From Alphaproteobacteria bacterium (GTDB lineage Bacteria > Pseudomonadota > Alphaproteobacteria > UBA3830), in the NCBI GenBank assembly GCA_025998595.1, contig BNWE01000060.1:1-8212 (forward strand): a DNA stretch of 8,212 nt, read 5' to 3'. Made by a program: the position numbers and the translations under genes. Each line of letters opens with the position of its first letter. The first letter of the stretch is position 1. Below, in pieces: positions 1 through 6,264 of the stretch. A model generated the notes under the pieces. It saw only the letters and a program-made list of their open reading frames with translations, ran no database searches and had not been told where the DNA came from.

Positions 1-93
1 GAAATACATAGAAAACCAAAGTGATGGGCCAAATGAATTCAAGGTATGGGACGAAAAGTAGGATTTATCCGCATTCAGCGTATCTTCAGATTC

Positions 94-201
94 TTAGCAT
101 ACCTCCTGCTTTAGCAGGTCGTAATTTTCCATAGCCTTCAACGACGGCGACAACACAACTCCGCATAAACCAAGAGCGGCAATAATTTTAATTTTACTCA
201 C
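94..201 (-). CDS. short signal-peptide-like ORF (35 aa), possibly the truncated start of a broken secreted-protein gene
   Basis: The GTG start at 199-201 is preceded by a GGAG ribosome binding site at 209-212 with a 7-base spacer, which is why I chose it over the in-frame ATG at 307-309. The product begins with a short basic segment (SKIK), followed by a hydrophobic core (IIAALGLCGVVL) and a possible cleavage point after SPSLKA, all typical of a Sec signal peptide. Only about 12 residues follow before a TAA at 94-96. The same frame then stays open for 31 more codons to the window edge, so this may be a secreted-protein gene interrupted by a stop codon rather than a genuine mini-peptide. I recognise no family. 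The ribosome binding site and signal peptide are visible; the pseudogene reading is inference. Confidence 0.35.
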   Translation of the reverse strand: MSKIKIIAALGLCGVVLSPSLKAMENYDLLKQEVC

Positions 202-288
202 ATTCTTTCTCCATATAACGACTAGCTTACCAAAGCCACCGACACACTTGTGCCGAAGCAACAAACCTAACGCAAACTTCTCTGCGTA

Positions 289-317
289 TATATATAATAG
301 AAAGGACATGAATGCAA
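289..317 (-). promoter_or_regulatory. possible sigma70-type promoter for the 94-201 ORF
   Basis: On the minus strand, TTGCAT (312-317) and TATATA (289-294) are separated by 17 bases. Transcription would start near 283, leaving a leader of about 80 bases before the GTG start. The boxes are imperfect and the region is AT-rich, so chance is a real alternative. Confidence 0.25.
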
Positions 318-882
318 TGCTATATTTTCTTTTTTGTGGTTAATTTGTATCAACAAATCTTACAACTAGGAGCATATAGCAAAAAGTGCATGTGGTGCAA
401 TCCGTTTTTACAAGCCTCCGTCAGTCGTTCTGCTATAAATCTTGCTGTCGACAAAGGACATTGACTCCCGCCAGGAATGATGAGACGGCACCCAAAACAA
501 TATTCACCCGTATGATTCTATAGCATTTTCTCGCATAAATGAATGGCGCTATTGAACTTGCAGAGATGATGCCATAGCCGTTTAATTCTCATTCGGGCCT
601 GCCATCCAGATGAGCGAAGCGACGTGTGGATCCATATATCGATAAATACACAATCTTGTGTCGTTTTATTCCAAATTATAAACTTGACTATATAGTGCAA
701 ACACTTTGGCATTGAAATTGGCACTCGCATACCTTTTAATCAGTAGCGATAGCAATAAATGGATCCAACGGCACGTTGGCAGCGTGTTGGTTACAGAAAA
801 TTTCAACAATCTCAAAATTTTCAGATCTTATTTACCATTTTGTGTTTTAATTATAGATAAGAAGGTGTTATTTGGGGGTTAT
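310..882. other. 573-bp stretch without a convincing gene
   Basis: I see no intact gene on either strand here. It holds a REP-like palindromic repeat near 601-633 and a minus-strand frame from 730 to 350 broken by one TAG (518-520) and lacking a ribosome binding site. The plus-strand frame of the LRR gene extends back to a TTG at 706, but that extension has no ribosome binding site and would bury the signal peptide, so I treat it as untranslated leader. A weak promoter for the LRR gene may lie at 831-857 (TTTACC, a short 15-base spacer, then TATAGA), just before its start. Confidence 0.5.
601..633 (+). repeat. REP-like intergenic palindromic element
   Basis: An ATCCA (604-608) / TGGAT (627-631) inverted pair encloses a core reading GAGCGAAGCGACGTG (612-626). 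This resembles, from memory, the dispersed palindromic repeats with a GGAGCGAAGCGACG-type core that are common between genes in alphaproteobacterial genomes. Only one clear copy is present in this window. A second occurrence of the 9-base core GAGCGAAGC lies at 2466-2474, after the LRR gene, but without the flanking inverted pair. Confidence 0.4.
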
Positions 883-2391
883 ATGAGCGATTTATGTTTT
901 AAAAAAAATCTTCCGGCAGTGTTGGGCATGTTTTCAGCACTTCTATTGCATAATACTACATTCGGCGCTCCAAAAGCGAAGTCATCAGAAAAAACATCGG
1001 AGAACTCATCTCAAAAAAAACAAAAGAGCTCATCGGAAGATAACTACAGTATTAAAGGAGGCCAGTTCTACGAAGAAAGCGCCGGAAAGATTGCCGACGA
1101 CGATGTTGCAGGCATACGCGTAGTAAAAGACAAAATTATTTTACTTGGATATGATAGGAAAAGTAGTTCTGAGGCCATGAAAGCAGACGAGGCCTTTTCA
1201 AATCTAAACTTTTTTAAAAAATATTCAAAATTGGTAAGTGCTGAATTCACAGAAATAGAGCTTACAAAAGACCGTCTTGAAAACATTCAAAAGTTTTTGC
1301 AAAAAGAAATTAAAAACATTGTGATCGATTCTTGCAAGATTGAGCCAGACAACATAGCGCTGTTGGCAGACGTTATTACGAAAAGAAACGAAATAAAAAA
1401 CGTCACATTCCGACTTATAGATAATGAGTCCGATGGATATGATGCTATCATATCTGCAATAGAAGGATTGTCTGAGCTGAAAACCATATGCCTTGCATTT
1501 GATAAAATAAAAAACGATTCCTGTCAGAAAATTTCGGAGCTGATAAAAAAATCTGCTGCTTCATTAAAAAATCTGTCACTGGCGTGGAATGGTGTAGTGG
1601 AGACAGATAAAGAAGCAGAGGCATATCAAAAACTTTCGGAAGCAATTGGTGAATTAAATGGATTGAAAGCGTTTGAGTTGTTTCTAATGAGCATAGACGA
1701 AAAAAATACAGCCACTCTCTTTGCGGGAGTTCGCAATTTAACTGCTCTATCCAGATTTAAATTGTTTCTGGGAAACATAAGCGTACAAAATGAAGTCAAA
1801 TTATTCGAAAACGCTGAATCTCTTGGCGAAACATTGAAGGAAATGACTCAATTGGTAACGCTGGATATTTCTGGCATGAAGCTTCCAACGGATGTTATGC
1901 AGGTACTCGCTCAAAATCTCAAGTTTCTTACAAAATTGGAGTGTTTTAATCTGTCAGATAACACCATAGATGCACAATGTGCCGAAATACTTGCTGCATC
2001 CATGAAGGAAATGAGTAAATTACAAACACTTGCCATCAACGGCTGCGAGTTATCTGCTCCTTTGTTCGCTACTTTATGCAAGGCATTTGATCATTCTCCA
2101 ATGACGATGTTATATGCGAGAAATAATGCCATAAAAGAAGGCGTCAGGAGCTTACCAATAAAAACAATGGCAGATCTGAAATTGGCCGATTTTTCCAAAA
2201 ACGAGGTATCGTTCGAAAACGCCATGGAGCTCATCAAGCTCACGGTCGACCATCCAAAATTGCAAGCAATTAACTTTAGAGAAAACGCACCTCTGGATTC
2301 AATGGAAGAAGCAGATAAAAAAATAAAAAGAGATGAACTCGAAAACTGGAAACGAGAAAACAAGTGTCACGTAGCGTTCTTCGGACTGTGA
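883..2391 (+). CDS. secreted leucine-rich-repeat protein (ribonuclease-inhibitor-type LRRs), 502 aa
   Basis: I start this gene at the ATG at 883-885, which follows a purine-rich GGGGG (874-878) and opens a clear Sec signal peptide: FKKN, a hydrophobic LPAVLGMFSALLL stretch, and likely cleavage after TTFG near residue 28. The frame continues upstream to a TTG at 706, but that would place about 59 residues before the signal. A Ser/Lys/Glu-rich linker occupies residues 30-55. From about residue 143 to near the end come roughly twelve leucine-rich repeats of 27-35 residues, most 28, seen as LxxLxLxxNxI-like strands such as LVTLDISGMKL, LECFNLSDNTI and LQTLAINGCEL. The 28-residue period with a helical second half is the ribonuclease-inhibitor/NLR type, a protein-binding solenoid. 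No enzymatic domain is visible. An exported LRR protein in a host-associated bacterium suggests a surface or effector role, but the partner is unknown. It stands alone and converges on cckA. Confidence 0.85.
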   Translation: MSDLCFKKNLPAVLGMFSALLLHNTTFGAPKAKSSEKTSENSSQKKQKSSSEDNYSIKGGQFYEESAGKIADDDVAGIRVVKDKIILLGYDRKSSSEAMKADEAFSNLNFFKKYSKLVSAEFTEIELTKDRLENIQKFLQKEIKNIVIDSCKIEPDNIALLADVITKRNEIKNVTFRLIDNESDGYDAIISAIEGLSELKTICLAFDKIKNDSCQKISELIKKSAASLKNLSLAWNGVVETDKEAEAYQKLSEAIGELNGLKAFELFLMSIDEKNTATLFAGVRNLTALSRFKLFLGNISVQNEVKLFENAESLGETLKEMTQLVTLDISGMKLPTDVMQVLAQNLKFLTKLECFNLSDNTIDAQCAEILAASMKEMSKLQTLAINGCELSAPLFATLCKAFDHSPMTMLYARNNAIKEGVRSLPIKTMADLKLADFSKNEVSFENAMELIKLTVDHPKLQAINFRENAPLDSMEEADKKIKRDELENWKRENKCHVAFFGL

Positions 2392-2498
2392 GTGGTTGCA
2401 CCACGAGCGATTTATGAATAATGTACATGCGGTGTGCTCACTTGTCATGTTGGTGCTCGCACATAGAGCGAAGCCATTAGCAAATATGCAGCACGCAC

Positions 2499-4952
2499 TT
2501 AAATGACTTCTTTTACTTTTCGAGCCAACTCCTTCAGATTAAAAGGCTTGGAAAGAAAATGCACTTTATTATCGTTCGCCAGAGATTCGCGGAAGCTGTC
2601 CTCCGTATATCCCGATATAAATATGACTTTCATTTCTTGATTATATTTTTTGATGTTCTCCATGAGCGTTGGGCCATCCATTTTGGGCATTACGACGTCT
2701 GTTATCACAAGATCTATGCGATCGACTCCTTTTTTAACGAATTCAAGAGCAGATTCACCATTGGACGCTTCAATAACACGATAACCCTTGTCTCTTAATG
2801 CGCGGGAACTGAACATTCTCACGGCGTCTTCGTCTTCCACCAGCAGAATTGTGCCGGCTCCGGTAAGGTCAATCATTTTGTTTTCGACAGGTTTTTCCAA
2901 GTCACCGGAATCTTTGCCCTTCGTTGGAATACTCACGGGAAAATATATGCTGAACTTAGTTCCCATTCCCAATTGACTTTCCAACGATATGAATCCTCCG
3001 GTTTGTTTTACTATGCCATAAACCGTCGATAATCCCAGTCCGGTTCCGTGTCCTTTTTCTTTTGTGGAAAAAAACGGATCGAAAATTCTGTTCATGACAT
3101 TTTCTGGTATGCCGGATCCACTATCCGCTACTTCTATGAGAATGTAATTTCCCGGCGGCATTGTTTCACCCCGTAGGAATTTCGGTACCTTGGATTCGTA
3201 GGAAAATGTTTGAATGGTCAATGAGCCTCCGTCTTTCATGGCGTCTCGGGCATTTACCGCAAGATTTATTATGACCTGCTCGAATTGTATCTGATCGACT
3301 CTGATAAAACCAACATCTCTTCCGTGAACGACTTTCAATTCTATTTTTGCTCCGAGAAGTCGTTTCAAGAGGGCACATAGTTCTCCAATCATATCCATTA
3401 CGTTCAGAACTTTAGGCTGCAGCGTCTGCTGTCGGGAAAAAGCCAATAGCTGTTTCACAAGATTAGAAGCTCGATTGGCATTTTGCTTTATCTGCATTAC
3501 GTCGTTAAACGATTGATCTGATGGAGGATGTTTTTCCAGCAGCAAATCGCAGTAGCCAATCATTGCCGTCAGCAGATTATTGAAATCATGCGCTATGCCT
3601 CCGGCCAACTGTCCAACGGCCTGCATTTTCTGAGATTGCACAAATCTATCCTGCAAGTCTTTTGTTTCCGTAATGTCGACGAAATATATGACCAGGCCAT
3701 CATTGTCCTTTGTGCGCTTGCTTTCCTCTATTTTTGTTGCATAAACCATGATGGTTTTATGGTTCTGCTCCTTAAACCGTATTTCAAATGGTGCCTGAGA
3801 TTTATGAATTCCGCCTGAAAGATTGTATAACTTCTCTCGTACGGATTCTCTTTGTTCATCGGCAATAAAATCCAAAAATGAAACGTTTTCTATATTTTCT
3901 ACGCCCATGAGACTTTTTAAAGTTGCATTGGAAGAATGTACGATTTCGGCGCCATCGGTGACCAGTATTCCAATGGGGGCGTCTTCAAATATATGTTCGA
4001 AGTATAGTTTGCTCTTTCCAAGAGCCTGAATGATATCATCATCGCCATGATTAGATTCTTTCGATACTATATATGTTCTTATGCCGTTGGCACTTTCCAT
4101 AATTTGACGAGCCACAACTTCTACGTTATCAGCCGTTTCCGCCATCAGAGTGAGTTTTTGCGGAACTTGCTTACTCCATGTGAACTTTTTTGGCTTGTTG
4201 TCGCTTTGGATGTATTCGGAAATGTTGTTTCCGACTATGGAGTCGATTTTACTACCCATCAACCTAGAAAACGTACTGTTGCAGAAAACAATCTCGTCCT
4301 CTTCCCCAAGACAGAAGTATCCGACATGGGAGCTGTTAATTATGTCCAGCAGAAAATTACTATCGTTATCAATGGATTCCACACGAACACTCGATGGAGT
4401 CAAGTCAACGATAGTCCAGGCATGGAATCCACTTATCTCACCCAGTGGAGCCGCGGCAATTCTCCACAGAGAGGTTGTTTCAGAATTCAGTCTCATAGGA
4501 ATATCCACATGAGTTTGCACTTTGTTCGTGGATGATATTTGTAAATGACGAATCGCCTCAACAACTTTTGGATATTTTCCAAAGCACAGTATGAAATCGT
4601 CCATTGTTTTTACTCGAAACCCCGGAAATAGATTTTGCGCTATGCGGTTTAGGAATACGCATCTTCCGTTATCGGCAAATACGAAAAAAGCAAACACAGA
4701 AGCATCAAATCCACCGGCAACGATATTCTTCTGAAAAGTTGTAATCTGATTATACTCGCGTAACTCCCTGACTTCCTTTGAAAAAGATACGCACAAAAGT
4801 CCCGTTATAAATACCAATATAATCGAGAAGTAATTTCCGTCCAATATTACCGCTAATAGGGCGCATATTAAAAAAATACAAGCCATTGCCATATGCTTAA
4901 AGGAGGAAGGGGATCTTTTGGAGAGAAAGCTTTCTATATCAAAAAAAATCAT
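2499..4952 (-). CDS. cckA: CckA-type hybrid sensor histidine kinase/phosphatase with C-terminal receiver, 817 aa
   Basis: This is a membrane hybrid kinase. Two transmembrane helices lie at about residues 20-37 and 41-57. PAS-like sensor regions follow at roughly 83-185, 205-300 and 315-428. The HisKA domain carries GGIAHDFNNLLTAMIGYCDL with phospho-acceptor His455. The ATPase domain has the N box (NLAVNARDAM, Asn567), G1 (DSGSGIP, 610-616), F box (FDPFFSTK) and G2 (GHGTGLGLS, 634-642). The receiver domain (about 701-817) has the acidic pocket VEDED, phospho-acceptor Asp752 (TDVVMPKMDG) and Lys802. In alphaproteobacteria CckA passes phosphate through its own receiver to ChpT and on to CtrA and CpdR, controlling the cell cycle; those partners are not in this window. 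All catalytic residues are present, so it should be active. It is longer than Caulobacter CckA (about 690 aa) because of extra PAS sequence. Its ATG overlaps the terC stop (ATGA, 4949-4952), with only a weak GGTAAAG upstream, suggesting translational coupling. Confidence 0.95.
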   Translation of the reverse strand: MIFFDIESFLSKRSPSSFKHMAMACIFLICALLAVILDGNYFSIILVFITGLLCVSFSKEVRELREYNQITTFQKNIVAGGFDASVFAFFVFADNGRCVFLNRIAQNLFPGFRVKTMDDFILCFGKYPKVVEAIRHLQISSTNKVQTHVDIPMRLNSETTSLWRIAAAPLGEISGFHAWTIVDLTPSSVRVESIDNDSNFLLDIINSSHVGYFCLGEEDEIVFCNSTFSRLMGSKIDSIVGNNISEYIQSDNKPKKFTWSKQVPQKLTLMAETADNVEVVARQIMESANGIRTYIVSKESNHGDDDIIQALGKSKLYFEHIFEDAPIGILVTDGAEIVHSSNATLKSLMGVENIENVSFLDFIADEQRESVREKLYNLSGGIHKSQAPFEIRFKEQNHKTIMVYATKIEESKRTKDNDGLVIYFVDITETKDLQDRFVQSQKMQAVGQLAGGIAHDFNNLLTAMIGYCDLLLEKHPPSDQSFNDVMQIKQNANRASNLVKQLLAFSRQQTLQPKVLNVMDMIGELCALLKRLLGAKIELKVVHGRDVGFIRVDQIQFEQVIINLAVNARDAMKDGGSLTIQTFSYESKVPKFLRGETMPPGNYILIEVADSGSGIPENVMNRIFDPFFSTKEKGHGTGLGLSTVYGIVKQTGGFISLESQLGMGTKFSIYFPVSIPTKGKDSGDLEKPVENKMIDLTGAGTILLVEDEDAVRMFSSRALRDKGYRVIEASNGESALEFVKKGVDRIDLVITDVVMPKMDGPTLMENIKKYNQEMKVIFISGYTEDSFRESLANDNKVHFLSKPFNLKELARKVKEVI

Positions 4953-6031
4953 TCTTTACCACTGCAATTTTTCACCATGTAATTCCTCATCAGAGACATG
5001 CAAGACGAAATGACTAATATCCCGACTATTATAGATAGATAAATCGATGAAGCAAAATGCATATAATCTGCTAATATCATTTTCAATCCTATTAAACACA
5101 ATATCACCGCAACTCCGTATTTCAAATAATAGAGTTTGCGAACAAACATAGCGAAAACCACATACAACGATCGAAGACCGATTATGGCAAACGCATTCGA
5201 CGTGTACATCACAAGTTTGTTATTGGTTACAGAAAACAACGCCGGAATCGAATCAAACGCAAAAATTATGTCGCAAATCTCTAGGCAGAAGATGGCCACC
5301 ATCAAAATAGTTATTTTTGTTTTACCTTCTTCCAAAACAAAGAAACGCCCCATATGGTTTCCATCAAATACATTTAAATATTTTTTTGTTTTCTCCAGAA
5401 TTACATCGCTGAAATTTCCTTCCTCATTTTTTCCCATAAATACGCTAATACCAGCATAGAGTATCATTATACCAAATACAGGTATCATAAAATGAAATGA
5501 ATAAAGTATTCCGGATATCATCAGTATCATTATTATTCTAAGAATTAATGCGCTAAAAATTCCAATGAGCAGTAATTTTCTCTGATATTCGTTTTCTATA
5601 TTTAATTTTTGGAAGATTAACATAAACACAAATATATTGTCTATGCTGAGGGTTTTTTCCACACAATAGGCAGTAAGATACTCGAAAAAACAATCTATTC
5701 CGAAGAAAACATATATACAAACCGAAAATGATGTTCCCAGAAAAATCCATATAAACGTAAGAAAAAGTGCACTTTTAATAGTCAGCTTTTTGGAAGTGAA
5801 AAGAAAGTCAGCGGCAATCAAAACAGCCATAATCGCGTTGAAAACAATGAAAATGGCCGTCTCTTGCAAAATAAAACCCCAAAAAAAATACAGAAACATC
5901 ATAAAATTTAATTGATTTAATTTCAATTCGCTTATGCGGGACGCAGATGCAAAAACTCCTTTTCGGCGCACTGTTAAAAAATGATTTAAATACCGAAAAA
6001 GTGATGGCTGAAATGATAAATATTCGTTCAT
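4949..6031 (-). CDS. TerC/Alx-family integral membrane protein
   Basis: This is a multi-pass membrane protein with the TerC family signatures: EKTLSIDNIFVFMLIF (residues 125-140), LEICDIIFAFDSIPALF (250-266, with acidic residues Glu251, Asp254 and Asp260) and YTSNAFAIIGLRSLY (276-290). Family members such as E. coli Alx and TerC are linked to manganese export, metal protection of exported enzymes, or tellurite resistance; which applies here cannot be read from sequence. The start is uncertain. Family length (about 320 aa) fits the ATG at 5900-5902, giving 317 aa; the ATG used here (6029-6031) adds 43 residues and neither has a ribosome binding site. Starts further upstream (TTG 6077-6079, ATG 6062-6064) lie inside a tRNA fragment and are unlikely. 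It overlaps cckA by four bases, so the two are probably one transcript. I see no yybP-ykoY-type manganese riboswitch upstream, but I could not fold the leader. Confidence 0.9.
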   Translation of the reverse strand: MNEYLSFQPSLFRYLNHFLTVRRKGVFASASRISELKLNQLNFMMFLYFFWGFILQETAIFIVFNAIMAVLIAADFLFTSKKLTIKSALFLTFIWIFLGTSFSVCIYVFFGIDCFFEYLTAYCVEKTLSIDNIFVFMLIFQKLNIENEYQRKLLLIGIFSALILRIIMILMISGILYSFHFMIPVFGIMILYAGISVFMGKNEEGNFSDVILEKTKKYLNVFDGNHMGRFFVLEEGKTKITILMVAIFCLEICDIIFAFDSIPALFSVTNNKLVMYTSNAFAIIGLRSLYVVFAMFVRKLYYLKYGVAVILCLIGLKMILADYMHFASSIYLSIIVGILVISSCMSLMRNYMVKNCSGKE

Positions 6032-6049
6032 TTTTTTTGAAATTTCAGA

Positions 6050-6100
6050 GGGTGCGCTCGGCATGAGTCGAGCCCGCAACCTTCAGGTTATGAGTCTGAT
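6050..6100 (-). pseudogene. 3' fragment of a tRNA-Met(CAT) gene, degenerate
   Basis: Read on the minus strand, positions 6100 down to 6050 match the 3' part of a tRNA. The anticodon stem TCAGA (6095-6099) and CCTGA (6083-6087) flank the loop CTCATAA (6088-6094) with anticodon CAT. A variable region AGGTT (6078-6082), T-arm GCGGG-CTCGACT-CATGC (6061-6077) and acceptor strand CGAGCGC with discriminator A then CCC (6050-6060) follow. Similarity stops just 5' of the anticodon arm: I find no D-arm and no partner GCGCTCG for the acceptor. The T-stem has a G-A mismatch, the T-loop starts with C rather than T, and the innermost anticodon pair is A-C. It is therefore a remnant, not a working tRNA. Truncation of a tRNA to its 3' half is typical of integrative-element attachment sites, although simple rearrangement is also possible. 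Confidence 0.65.
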
Positions 6101-6207
6101 GGTATGTGGCCATTTAATGCTTTTTAGCTGAAATGCTCATAATGGTACTTCCGAGAAGATTTCGATAACGGTAAAACGTACAAGAAAGAAGTCGCCATTT
6201 GTAGTTG

Positions 6208-6236
6208 TTGCGCTATTACAATTTAAATGTTATACA
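6208..6236 (+). promoter_or_regulatory. sigma70-type promoter for the DAACS transporter gene
   Basis: TTGCGC (6208-6213) and TATACA (6231-6236) are separated by 17 bases. Transcription would start near 6243, giving a leader of about 22 bases that contains the GGAG ribosome binding site of the gene starting at 6265. Confidence 0.45.
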
Positions 6237-6264
6237 ATACTTTACGTTGAATATGGAGATGGAT

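Noticed and set aside
706..882. 59-residue N-terminal extension of the LRR protein from a TTG start
   Set aside because: It has no ribosome binding site and would put a non-signal sequence ahead of a clear Sec signal peptide that starts at the ATG at 883.
885..2416. 12-base direct repeat GAGCGATTTATG at 885-896 and 2405-2416, flanking the LRR coding region
   Set aside because: A chance 12-base match is expected about twice in a window of this size, and there is no inverted end or target duplication to suggest mobility.
2392..2498. Terminator between the convergent LRR and cckA genes
   Set aside because: A 5-bp perfect hairpin (2392-2396 with 2400-2404) is present but short and followed by no T-run; I saw nothing stronger in this gap.
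4047..4535. 162-codon plus-strand open frame, with another of 120 codons at 4150-4512
   Set aside because: Both lie antisense within cckA, across its PAS region, have no ribosome binding site and show no domain-like sequence; they are shadows of the real gene.
5908..5920. TTAA-N5-TTAA near a possible terC start, considered as a CtrA box
   Set aside because: The CtrA consensus has a 7-base spacer; this one has 5 and lies in very AT-rich sequence.
6050..6150. A complete tRNA gene on the minus strand
   Set aside because: No D-arm and no 5' acceptor strand complementary to CGAGCGC can be found upstream of the anticodon arm, and the T-arm carries mismatches.
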